A DNA stretch of 64,000 nucleotides from Novosphingobium guangzhouense (GTDB lineage: Bacteria; Pseudomonadota; Alphaproteobacteria; Sphingomonadales; Sphingomonadaceae), in assembly GCF_002896965.1 (NCBI RefSeq), contig NZ_LYMM01000051.1, positions 62,001 through 126,000 on the forward strand, given 5' to 3'. Every line of letters starts with the position of its first letter. Positions within the stretch are counted from its first letter, which is position 1. This document shows, piece by piece, positions 8,780 through 16,804 of this stretch. The notes below the pieces were generated by a model that saw only the letters and a program-made list of their open reading frames with translations, searched no databases and had not been told where the DNA came from. Both the position numbers and the translations under genes were made by a program.

Positions 8780-10447
8780 ATGCTCAGGGTAGCCACGGCA
8801 CAGTTCGAAACCGGCAAGGACACCGGCCGCGTTCTTGCAGACATCCTGCGCCTTGCCGACGAGGCAGCGGCGGGCGGGGCAAGGCTGGTCCACTTTCAGG
8901 AATGCTGCAACTACCCCACGTCCTACTCCGATCGTGAACACGCCTGGCGCGAAGCGGTCACCCTTGACGGGCCGCTGATCACCGCGATCCGCGCCAAGGC
9001 GCGCGAACATAGCCTTTTCATTGGTTTCAACGCCGCAGTGCGCGGACCATTCCCCAAGGCGTGGATGGTCAACCACCTGATCGGCCCTGACGGCGAATAC
9101 ATCGGCTCCAACAAGAAGCAGGTGCTGATGTGGATCGAGCGCGACGCCTTCTTCCCCTCGGACGAGGACGGGCGGGTCTACGACACCGCGATCGGGCGCA
9201 TCGGCATGATATCCTGCATGGACGGGCTGGTGCCTGAAACTTCGCGCACGATGGCGTGCCTGGGTGCGGACATCGTGCTGAACTCGCTCTGCTCGAACGG
9301 TGTGGACGAGGCGAACCTGCATATTCCGGCGCGCGCGGCAGAGAACGGCTACTTCATGATCTCCGCCAACCGGGTGGGGGACATGGTCAAGGGACAGGAT
9401 CTGCAGGATCTGATCGATGCGGCGGGCATGACACGCGACTTCGTGAAGGGTGCAGGCGAAAGCCAGATCGTCGGCCCGGACGGTGTCCCTCTGGCCCGCG
9501 CGACGCATGATGACGTAGGGCTGGTCTTCGCCGACATCGATCTGTCAAAGCTTGAACGCGAAGAGCGCATGGCGCGGCGGCGGCCCGAACTCTACGCCCT
9601 GATGGGGGAAGAGAACACCACGCTGGCAGCCCTTACCGAAGGCCGCGCTCCCGCCGGGAAGGTGGCGCTGACGACCATCGTACCGGACGGCGCCACTTTC
9701 GATGAACGGCTGGCGCAGGCCATCGCGATGATCGCGGCGGCGCCTGCGGGTCTGGCAGTGCTTCCCGAATTCTTTGCATGGGATTTCGGGGATGATGCCC
9801 GCCTCGACGAAGCGACCACAGCGCTCGTCGAAACCGCAGCCCTAGCGGGCACCTACATCGTCGCCGGATTGCCTGGGCGCGAGGGCGGCAAGCGCGTCAA
9901 CCGCGCCGTCCTCTACGGACCCGAAGGCGTGATCGGTGAGTACCGCCAAATCCACGACGATCCCGCGTCAGACGAGATGGTGCTCGGCGATCGCCTTCCG
10001 GTGTTCGATCTGCCTTTCGGCCGCATCGGGCTGCTGCTGGGCGAAGACCTGCTGTTTCCCGAAGCCGCCCGCGTGCTGGCCCGCAAGGGCGTGGACCTGA
10101 TCGCCTGCCCTGCCGCCTGGCGCACGGACTGGCACCACGAACTCATGCTCACCGCACGGTCGGCCGAGAACCACGTCACCATCGTCAGCGCATCGCGCGC
10201 GGACGCCTCCTGCCCCAAGCCCGGCACCGTCTGCACCACGCCACCGGAATACCGCTTTCCGCAGACCAAGCAAGTCAACGCACCCGACCGCCACATGGCG
10301 CCCTCGATCACCGGCGTGTTCACCGTAGAGATCGATCTTGCCCCTAACCGCGACAAGCGGCTGATGGGCGCAACCGACCTCATCATGGACACGCGCCCGG
10401 AACTCTATGGTGCGATTCTTGCGCTGCGCGAAAGCATCCCGGCGTGA
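8780..10447 (+). CDS. Tandem double-nitrilase-domain (carbon-nitrogen hydrolase) protein
   Basis: This 555-residue protein has two consecutive nitrilase folds. Domain 1 (about 1-270) keeps the Glu-Lys-Cys triad: E41 (FQE), K112/K113 (SNKKQ) and C146 (ISCMDG). Domain 2 (about 295-545) keeps E330 (LPEFF), but the Lys site reads YRQIH (Q390) and the Cys site reads LLLGED (G421), so it should be inactive. Nitrilase-family enzymes hydrolyse nitriles, amides or N-carbamoyl groups in the cytoplasm; the substrate here is unknown. The ATG at 8780 follows GAAAGG; a TTG just before it is less likely. The stop overlaps the GTG of the methyltransferase. Confidence 0.88.
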   Translation: MLRVATAQFETGKDTGRVLADILRLADEAAAGGARLVHFQECCNYPTSYSDREHAWREAVTLDGPLITAIRAKAREHSLFIGFNAAVRGPFPKAWMVNHLIGPDGEYIGSNKKQVLMWIERDAFFPSDEDGRVYDTAIGRIGMISCMDGLVPETSRTMACLGADIVLNSLCSNGVDEANLHIPARAAENGYFMISANRVGDMVKGQDLQDLIDAAGMTRDFVKGAGESQIVGPDGVPLARATHDDVGLVFADIDLSKLEREERMARRRPELYALMGEENTTLAALTEGRAPAGKVALTTIVPDGATFDERLAQAIAMIAAAPAGLAVLPEFFAWDFGDDARLDEATTALVETAALAGTYIVAGLPGREGGKRVNRAVLYGPEGVIGEYRQIHDDPASDEMVLGDRLPVFDLPFGRIGLLLGEDLLFPEAARVLARKGVDLIACPAAWRTDWHHELMLTARSAENHVTIVSASRADASCPKPGTVCTTPPEYRFPQTKQVNAPDRHMAPSITGVFTVEIDLAPNRDKRLMGATDLIMDTRPELYGAILALRESIPA

Positions 10448-11514
10448 GCCGCCCCCCCATTGGCACCTTGCGCGGTGCGGCCAGCCTCGACGATGAAAGC
10501 TACGTCGATTTCGTGGAGGGGATGCGCGCCTTCAACCTTTCACGCATGGTGCCGCGTCTGGTCGGGGCGGGTGATGCAATCGGTGCAACGATGGAGACTC
10601 AGTCCCCCCGCCCCCGCGTGCAGGACCTGTTCAACGCGCTTGACCATGCGCCCGCCGCCCAGATGGCGCGGCGCATGATGCGATCGACCCAGATGATGAT
10701 GTGGCGCGGCACCGGCGATACCTATCGCCGCATCGCAGGCGAACTGGAAGGCTGGCTGGAGCACGCCGAGTCGGCCGCGCCTCACCTGCTGCGGATCGAC
10801 CCGGACTTTGCCTATCCCGAATACTTCCGCGCGCAGGACATTCACCTGCAGCCGGGCAACTATCACGACGACCCGCTTGCCGGGTTCGTGTTTCACTATG
10901 GCTCCAAGGTGTTCTTCACCGGCGGCAACGATGATGACCGGCTGCACAACGTCATGGCCACCTGGTGCCCGATCGAAGGTGCGCCGGAACGCATCGTCGA
11001 CTTTGGCTGCGGCGTCGGCCAGTCCACCACCGCCTTCAAGCTGCGCTTCCCTGAGGCCGAAGTCCACGGCATCGATCTTGCTGCGCCGATGCTGCGATAT
11101 GGCCATGCCCGCGCGCACGAGTTGGGGATCGAGGTCCACTTCAGCCAAGCCGACGCCTCCGCCCTAGAATTCGCGGATGACAGCGTCGACGCAGCGCTGG
11201 CGATGATCCTGTTCCACGAACTGCCGCGCGAAGTGGCCGAAGCCGTCGTGAAAGAGGCCGCGCGCATCCTGAAGCCCGGCGGCACCTTCACTATCATCGA
11301 TTTCCCGCACATTCCTGTCGATGAACTCAGCGGCCGCCACTGCATGCGCCTGTTCGACAGCTGGTATAACGGCGAGCCTTACGCCCCCGCCTTCGTCCAT
11401 TCCGACTTCACCGCGCTGCTCCAGGCCCACTTCGACGACGTCGATCCCGATTATCGCCCTGCCGCCACCTCCACCGGGGCGCTGCAGATCCGCGTTTGCA
11501 GGAAATCCGCATGA
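10444..11514 (+). CDS. SAM-dependent methyltransferase with extended N-terminal module, paralogue A
   Basis: This 356-residue class I methyltransferase has SAM motif I IVDFGCGVG at about 184-192, with acidic loop EVHGIDLA after it and post-motif LKPGGTFTIIDF. Before the Rossmann domain are about 150 residues not typical of simple methyltransferases, including QDIHLQPGNY (131-140). It shares DIHxxPG and a later YN[GN]EP motif with the proteins at 23465-24667 and 46668-47816. The GTG start overlaps the nitrilase stop (GTGA), and the small helical protein follows 9 bases after. The substrate is unknown. Adjacent amidase-like genes suggest an N- or O-methyl intermediate, which is inference. Confidence 0.87.
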   Translation: MSRPPIGTLRGAASLDDESYVDFVEGMRAFNLSRMVPRLVGAGDAIGATMETQSPRPRVQDLFNALDHAPAAQMARRMMRSTQMMMWRGTGDTYRRIAGELEGWLEHAESAAPHLLRIDPDFAYPEYFRAQDIHLQPGNYHDDPLAGFVFHYGSKVFFTGGNDDDRLHNVMATWCPIEGAPERIVDFGCGVGQSTTAFKLRFPEAEVHGIDLAAPMLRYGHARAHELGIEVHFSQADASALEFADDSVDAALAMILFHELPREVAEAVVKEAARILKPGGTFTIIDFPHIPVDELSGRHCMRLFDSWYNGEPYAPAFVHSDFTALLQAHFDDVDPDYRPAATSTGALQIRVCRKSA

Positions 11515-11523
11515 GGCCCGCCG

Positions 11524-11865
11524 ATGTCACCTGACGAAGTCACCGACCTGCGCCGCTGGCTGGACAAGAGCGAGGGGCTTGCCGATGGCCGCCCGTTCCT
11601 GGGCGACCGCCGCCTCGACGCGATGATGGACGTCATGCTCGAAATGGCAGCGCAAGTCTGGGTGCTCAAGCGGCGCAATGCCGTGCTGGAGGGCATCCTT
11701 GCCACTCAGGGCACGCTCAGCCCAGCCGCTATCGAAAGCTTCACCTTCACTCCCGACGAAACCGCCGCGATGCGCGAAAGCCGCGCCGCCTTCGTATCCA
11801 CCATCTTCCGAAGCCTTGCCGAGCTGCCGCTCGCACCCGAGGCCAGCCAGCAGGAGCCGTCATGA
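11524..11865 (+). CDS. Small helical protein next to methyltransferase, paralogue A
   Basis: This 113-residue, mostly helical protein has no signal peptide or membrane segment. A central run MLEMAAQVWVLKRRNAVLEGIL followed by G-x-L and AIESF, then a second charged helix ending IFRSL, matches the proteins at 20893-21252 and 47813-48157. All three start with a short region ending in G-x-x-P. I do not recognise the family; the heptad-like spacing suggests a helical hairpin or short coiled coil. It follows the methyltransferase by 9 bases with a GAGG ribosome site and overlaps the next gene by 4 bases. A partner or subunit role for the methyltransferase is inference. Confidence 0.75.
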   Translation: MSPDEVTDLRRWLDKSEGLADGRPFLGDRRLDAMMDVMLEMAAQVWVLKRRNAVLEGILATQGTLSPAAIESFTFTPDETAAMRESRAAFVSTIFRSLAELPLAPEASQQEPS

Positions 11866-12680
11866 TCCCGACCATCGACACCGCGCCCGTCAACTTCAAG
11901 CGCGGCTATTCCAGTTGCTTCCTTGGTCAGCTCCATTACCGCGAGCATGGCGCGGGAGAGCCGATCCTGTGTCTCCATCAGGCCCCGCAGTCGAGCGGCA
12001 TGTTCGACACCGTGCTGCCGATGCTGGGCGAGCATTTCCGCACGATCTGCCTCGACACCATCGGCTATGGCATGTCCGACCTGCCCGGCCGGCTCGTCGA
12101 GCCTGAGGAATATGCCCGCACCATCGTGGAATTCCTCGACGACATGGGGCTGACCGATCCGATCGCCGTCATCGGGGTCCACACCGGCGCCTATTTCGCC
12201 ACTCAACTGGCGGTGCAGTACCCGGAGCGGGTCAAGAAGTTCGTGCTGTCCGGCCCGGTGCTGCTCCACCCCGACGAAGGCGTGGTGCCGATGCGTGCAC
12301 CTGCGACCATCGCAGAAGAAGACGGCAGCCACCTGACCCGCCTGTGGCAGCTGCGCTGGAAGAACGTTTCGCCCGTGAAGAACCTCAAGGCGTTCGAAAA
12401 GCTCTACGTCGCAGCTCTGACAGCGGGTGAGAACGCACAGGCCAGCTACTATGCCGCCAGCAAGCTGGACACGCTCAAACAGCTGCGCTTCGACGTGACG
12501 GTGCCCGGTTTCATCGTGTGGGGTGACAAGGATCTTTCGGCGCCGGGCATCATGAAATGCCTGCATTTCCTTGAAGGCAAGATCCCGGACTACCGGATAG
12601 AGGGCGGCACGCTCGACACGATCGAGGAATTCCCGGAAGAGTGGACCCAAGCCTGCGTCCGCTTCCTCAAGGAAGGCTGA
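11862..12680 (+). CDS. Alpha/beta-hydrolase-fold protein with His at the nucleophile site, paralogue A
   Basis: This 272-residue alpha/beta hydrolase fold has LHQAPQSSG where the oxyanion HG motif usually is, then LDTIGYGMSD (the usual DxxGxGxSD strand). The nucleophile elbow reads GVHTGA, placing His107 where Ser, Asp or Cys is expected. The acid-region GDKD is present, but the usual catalytic His near EGGTLDTIEEFPEEW is absent. The paralogue at 21252-22070 has the same replacements. It may therefore not be an ordinary esterase; lyase, binding or unusual chemistry are alternatives. It overlaps the small helical protein gene by 4 bases, so translation is coupled. Confidence 0.82.
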   Translation: MIPTIDTAPVNFKRGYSSCFLGQLHYREHGAGEPILCLHQAPQSSGMFDTVLPMLGEHFRTICLDTIGYGMSDLPGRLVEPEEYARTIVEFLDDMGLTDPIAVIGVHTGAYFATQLAVQYPERVKKFVLSGPVLLHPDEGVVPMRAPATIAEEDGSHLTRLWQLRWKNVSPVKNLKAFEKLYVAALTAGENAQASYYAASKLDTLKQLRFDVTVPGFIVWGDKDLSAPGIMKCLHFLEGKIPDYRIEGGTLDTIEEFPEEWTQACVRFLKEG

Positions 12681-12686
12681 GAGACC

Positions 12687-14180
12687 TTGGCCCCGCATTC
12701 GCAGACCGGCCATCCGAAGTTGGGAGACTTCGCCGCGTCGAGCATGGCGGACACGCAGGGCAAATGGCTTTTGCGCGAAAACCCCGCCCGGCCCGACGAA
12801 CTGGCCGGACGCATCCGCCGCGACAGTCCGGCCGAAGTGCACGCTGCTGCGTCTGCCGCCGCGCAGGCACAGCGCGAATGGGCGGCACTCGATTTCGAGG
12901 CACGTGCAGCGCTGCTGCGAAAAGCGCTCGGCAGCGTTGAGGGCGTCGACGCCCTTGCCCGCACGATGGCCACCGAAATGGGCAAGCCGGTTGGCGAATG
13001 CGCCGGAGAGATACGCTTCGCGCTGGCCTTCGCCGCCGACATGGAAGAGCGCGCCCGCCGCCTGCTCGCAGACGATGTGCGCGGCGAAGGGCCGGGACGG
13101 CGTGTGGTGCGGCGCGCGCCCTATGGCGTGATCGCGGCGATCGTTCCGTGGAACGCACCGATCATCCTGGCCATGACCAAGATCGCCCCGGCCCTGCTTT
13201 CCGGCAACGCGGTCCTGGTAAAGCCCTCTCCCTTCGCTCCGCTTACGCTCAGCGCCATCGTGTCCATGATCGCTGCTCACCTGCCCGCCGGCGTGCTGCG
13301 CGCCGTCAACGGTGGCGCGGAAACGGGAGAGGCGCTGATCGCTGCGCCCGAAGTGACCAAAGTTGCCTTCACCGGCGGCAGCACTGTCGGCCGTGCAGTG
13401 CTGGAGCAGACCAGCCGCCGCTTCATTCCCAGCGTGATGGAACTGGGCGGCAACGACCCCCTGATCGTGCTGGAGGATTTTGAGCTCACCACCGCGCGCA
13501 TGGAAGCGCTGGTCTGGGCCAGCTTCCTCAACGCAGGGCAAGTCTGCATGGCAGCCAAGCGCCTATACGTCCACGAAGCGCTCGCCCCCCGTTTCATCGA
13601 TGCCTACGTCGAGACGGCGCGGCGGCTGCTCTACATGGGTGATCCGCTTGATCCGCGAACCAACATCGGACCGGTCATCAGCGCACAGGCGCAAGGCCGC
13701 ATCAGCCGGATCGCAGCGCAGGCACGGTGCGACGGCGGGGTGGTCGTCCCGCTGCTGGGCCACATCTGCGACCATCCGGAACAAGGCTACTTCGTACCGC
13801 CGCAGCTCGTCACCGGGCTGACCGACGATGCCGAACTCGTGCGGGACGAACAGTTCGGTCCGATCATGCCGATCGTCACCTGGAAGGACGAGGCGCAAGT
13901 GCGCAGATGGGCGTCCAACGGTGCCTGCCTCAGCGCATCTGTCTGGTCCTGCGATACGCAGCGGGCGTGGGATATCGCCGCCTCGCTCCCTGCCGGGCTC
14001 TGCCTCGTCAACGCGCACAATCGCAGCGGCTTCTCATTCGACCTGCCGTTCGGCGGATCGGAGGCGAGCGGTTTCGGGCGCGAATACGGCGACGAGGGGC
14101 TGCTTGAATATTCCATGCCCAAGGCCCTCCACCAGCCCTCTGCGGACGCGGTGGCCAGCGCCTATCCGGGGAAAAGCTGA
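12687..14180 (+). CDS. Aldehyde dehydrogenase (NAD(P)-dependent)
   Basis: This 497-residue ALDH superfamily enzyme shows IVPWNAPI, the cofactor motif FTGGSTVGRAV, the general-base Glu in MELGGNDP and the catalytic Cys in NAGQVCMAAKR, so it should be active. It oxidises an aldehyde to a carboxylate in the cytoplasm. The TTG at 12687 lies 6 bases after the previous stop with GAGAG just before; an ATG at 12744 would give a protein 19 residues shorter and cannot be excluded. Its stop shares one base with the ATG of the transporter. The position in operon A suggests an aldehyde made by the Rieske oxygenase or another oxidase of the pathway. Confidence 0.93.
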   Translation: MAPHSQTGHPKLGDFAASSMADTQGKWLLRENPARPDELAGRIRRDSPAEVHAAASAAAQAQREWAALDFEARAALLRKALGSVEGVDALARTMATEMGKPVGECAGEIRFALAFAADMEERARRLLADDVRGEGPGRRVVRRAPYGVIAAIVPWNAPIILAMTKIAPALLSGNAVLVKPSPFAPLTLSAIVSMIAAHLPAGVLRAVNGGAETGEALIAAPEVTKVAFTGGSTVGRAVLEQTSRRFIPSVMELGGNDPLIVLEDFELTTARMEALVWASFLNAGQVCMAAKRLYVHEALAPRFIDAYVETARRLLYMGDPLDPRTNIGPVISAQAQGRISRIAAQARCDGGVVVPLLGHICDHPEQGYFVPPQLVTGLTDDAELVRDEQFGPIMPIVTWKDEAQVRRWASNGACLSASVWSCDTQRAWDIAASLPAGLCLVNAHNRSGFSFDLPFGGSEASGFGREYGDEGLLEYSMPKALHQPSADAVASAYPGKS

Positions 14181-15589
14181 TGCTCGAAGCGACCTGCGAC
14201 ACCGCCATCCCCCCAACGCGGGTGCAGGAGCCCCCAGTGCGGAGGGAGCCGCCTGTCTCCCTTGCCACCAGGCTGGGCTACGGCAGCGGCGCGGTGGGGG
14301 CGCAGATCTTCCGTGACACGCCCGCGCTGATCCTGCCGATCTACATGATCACCGTGCTTGGCATCCCGGCGTGGATGGCGGGCATCGCGATTCTGATTCC
14401 CAAGGCCTGGATCGTATTCTGCGATCCGCTGGTCGGCGGCTGGTCCGATCGCCGCGCCGCAAGCTGGGGACGCGCGCCCTTCCTTGGCGCGGGAGCGCTG
14501 CTGTCAGGGCTTGCCTTCGTGCTGATGTTCAGCGCGCCGGATTTCGCATCGCCGCTGGCGAGCGCGGCCTACATGTCGCTTGCCTTCGCGCTTGCATCCA
14601 CCGCCTACAGCCTGTTCTCGGTGCCTTACCTTTCCGTCGCGTCCGAGATGAGCGAGAGCCCGCGCGAACGCACGACGATCCTTGCCTATCGCCTCGTCTT
14701 CCTGGCCATCGGGGTTGCGATCGGCGCGGGATATGCCCTGCCCGTTGCCCAATGGCTCGGAGACGGCTGGCATGGCTTCAACCGCATGGGGTTGCTTTAC
14801 GGTGCAGTCTGCCTTGTCAGCATGGGCGTAACCTGGGCCACGGTGCGCCGCACGCGCCTGATCACCCTTCCCCGCCCCGAAGGCGCGACGGGGAAGGGTG
14901 ATATCCTGGCCTTGTGGCGCAACCGCAGTTTCGTGAGCCTTTCCACCACCTACTTCGTCGCGCTGACGGCGCAGGGTATGACGTATACGGTCTTCGGCCT
15001 GTTCTTCCTCTATGTCCTGCATGATGCGGGCGCACTGGCCATCGTCAACGTCTTTGCCGCCGCCTCGGTGCTCGTTGCCCAGCCGCTGACTGTGTGGCTG
15101 AGCAAGCGGTTCTCCAAGCGCGCGCTATTTGTAACCGGTGTGCTCGGCTGGTCGCTGTTCTGCCTCTCGTGGATCACCGCGGGTCCGACCGAGAACGCAT
15201 GGATTGCCGCGCACATCGGCATTCCCGCCCCCAGCATGGCGTTAATGGCACTGCGCGGGTTTCTGTGGGGCCTGTTCAATTCGATGTACCTGCTGATGGC
15301 GCTGTCGATGCTGACAGACACCATCCAGCACGATCGCGAAACAACCGGCGCATCGCGTGCGGGCGTCTATTCCGGCGTGTTCAGCGCGCTGGAAAAAGTC
15401 GCGTTCGCGCTTGGCCCGGCAATCACCGGCGTGCTGCTCAGCCTTGGCGGGTTCGTCGGCGCCAAGGGCAGCGGAACCGTGCCTCAGTCTTCCGCCGCGC
15501 TGACCACACTGGTGCTTTGCTTTGCGGTCTATCCGGCCGTGCTCAAGGCGCTGAGCCTGATCGCCTTCATCCGTTACCGGGGAGATTGA
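14180..15589 (+). CDS. GPH-family sugar/organic-anion:cation symporter (MFS), paralogue A
   Basis: This 469-residue membrane protein has about twelve hydrophobic segments. The start YGSGAVGAQIFRDTPALILP and the following CDPLVGGWSDR are typical of the glycoside-pentoside-hexuronide (GPH, MFS_2) family, as is the later LTDTIQHDRETTGASRAGVY. The same signature occurs at 30825-32252 and 48181-49548. In catabolic clusters of sphingomonads such carriers import the growth substrate or an intermediate across the inner membrane. The ATG overlaps the aldehyde dehydrogenase stop by one base (TGATG). The substrate is unknown. Confidence 0.92.
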   Translation: MLEATCDTAIPPTRVQEPPVRREPPVSLATRLGYGSGAVGAQIFRDTPALILPIYMITVLGIPAWMAGIAILIPKAWIVFCDPLVGGWSDRRAASWGRAPFLGAGALLSGLAFVLMFSAPDFASPLASAAYMSLAFALASTAYSLFSVPYLSVASEMSESPRERTTILAYRLVFLAIGVAIGAGYALPVAQWLGDGWHGFNRMGLLYGAVCLVSMGVTWATVRRTRLITLPRPEGATGKGDILALWRNRSFVSLSTTYFVALTAQGMTYTVFGLFFLYVLHDAGALAIVNVFAAASVLVAQPLTVWLSKRFSKRALFVTGVLGWSLFCLSWITAGPTENAWIAAHIGIPAPSMALMALRGFLWGLFNSMYLLMALSMLTDTIQHDRETTGASRAGVYSGVFSALEKVAFALGPAITGVLLSLGGFVGAKGSGTVPQSSAALTTLVLCFAVYPAVLKALSLIAFIRYRGD

Positions 15590-15593
15590 CCCG

Positions 15594-16793
15594 ATGACCG
15601 CCGAACCAGTTCCGCCCCCCTCTCTCGCCCGTCAGGAATCCCACAAGTCACTGCGCCGCGCCCTTGTGGAGCGATTGCGCGACGGGCGCACGGACCTTGC
15701 CGATGCCGTCATGGAGATCGACGCCCGCGCCTACGTCGATCCCGAACGCCACGCGCAGGAACGCGCAGCGTTCCGCAAGCTGCCGATCATGGCCTGCCTT
15801 TCGCTCGACGTGGCGCAGCCCGGCGACAAGCTGCTGTTCGACGCGTTGGGCCCAGAGATCGTGATCCTGCGCGACGGCGACGGACAAGTGCGCGCCTTCC
15901 TCAACATGTGCCCACACCGCGCAGCGCGCCTGGTCACCGAATGCGACAGCCGCAAGCGCATGACCTGTCGGTTCCACGGCTGGACTTTCGACCTGAAGGG
16001 CCGGCTGATCGGCCTGCCCGGCGCGGAGGGCTTCGCCGGGATGGAACGCGAGGCGCGCGGCCTTGTCGAACTGCCGGTGGCGGAATGGGCGGGCATGGTC
16101 TTCGTGCGCGCCGATCCCGATGGCGGCCAGATCGACCTTGCCGAATGGCTTGGCCCTTTCGCGGCGGAGCTGGAGCACCTCGAACTCGGCCGCGCGCGCC
16201 CGATGCGCCATACGCAGCTGGAAACGCGCACCAACTGGAAATGTGCCTGGGACACGTATTGCGAAAGCTACCACTTCGCGACCCTGCACGCGACCACGGT
16301 GGCCCCGCGCCTTGTCTCCAACGTGATGGCACTGACCCCCTTCGCCCGCCACGCCCGCATGGGCTTTCCCCGCAAGGACTGGTATGCGCTGGCCGACGCG
16401 CCGGAAGCCGAATGGCCGGACGAGAACTTCGGCGGCAACTATTTCATCTTCCCCAACATCAACCTGAACGTATCCTCCGGGCCGAACGGAGAGATGTTCT
16501 ACGGCTTTTACCACCTCTACCCCGGCGAGACGCCCGGCAGTACGGTAACGCGCATGGCCACCTATCGCCCCGGCCACGCCGACGGCCCGCAGCCGGATGA
16601 GGACTGGCAGGTGCTCCACGGCTTCATTGAGGACGTGGTGCGTACCGAGGACTACAGCGTTTCCGAGGAAGCCTATCGCAACCTGCTAAATGCGCCGGAA
16701 GGCTTCAGCGCGGTGCTGGGCGCGAACGAAATTCTGGTACAGAAGTGGCACCGCGACTGGGCGCGGCAGTTGGAGGAACTGGCGGCGAGTTGA
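15594..16793 (+). CDS. Rieske non-heme iron oxygenase, alpha subunit
   Basis: This 399-residue oxygenase has Rieske ligands C106-P-H108 and C125-x2-H128 (CRFH) and non-heme iron ligands H227 and H232 in CESYHFATLH. The residue that bridges the Rieske centre and the iron is normally Asp in DxYH; here it is Glu224 (ESYH), as in carnitine-monooxygenase-type enzymes. Such enzymes hydroxylate or demethylate substrates with O2 and electrons from a reductase. No small subunit or reductase is adjacent; the ferredoxin at 1345-1704 could help. A GGGGAG ribosome site precedes the ATG. It is the last gene of operon A and ends 11 bases from the convergent amidohydrolase. Confidence 0.92.
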   Translation: MTAEPVPPPSLARQESHKSLRRALVERLRDGRTDLADAVMEIDARAYVDPERHAQERAAFRKLPIMACLSLDVAQPGDKLLFDALGPEIVILRDGDGQVRAFLNMCPHRAARLVTECDSRKRMTCRFHGWTFDLKGRLIGLPGAEGFAGMEREARGLVELPVAEWAGMVFVRADPDGGQIDLAEWLGPFAAELEHLELGRARPMRHTQLETRTNWKCAWDTYCESYHFATLHATTVAPRLVSNVMALTPFARHARMGFPRKDWYALADAPEAEWPDENFGGNYFIFPNINLNVSSGPNGEMFYGFYHLYPGETPGSTVTRMATYRPGHADGPQPDEDWQVLHGFIEDVVRTEDYSVSEEAYRNLLNAPEGFSAVLGANEILVQKWHRDWARQLEELAAS

Positions 16794-16804
16794 CGCCCGC
16801 GCCC

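Noticed and set aside
11706..13541. Antisense frame of about 600 codons across the alpha/beta-fold and aldehyde dehydrogenase genes
   Set aside because: It spans two convincing genes with overlapping stop/start structure on the other strand, and has no motif of its own.
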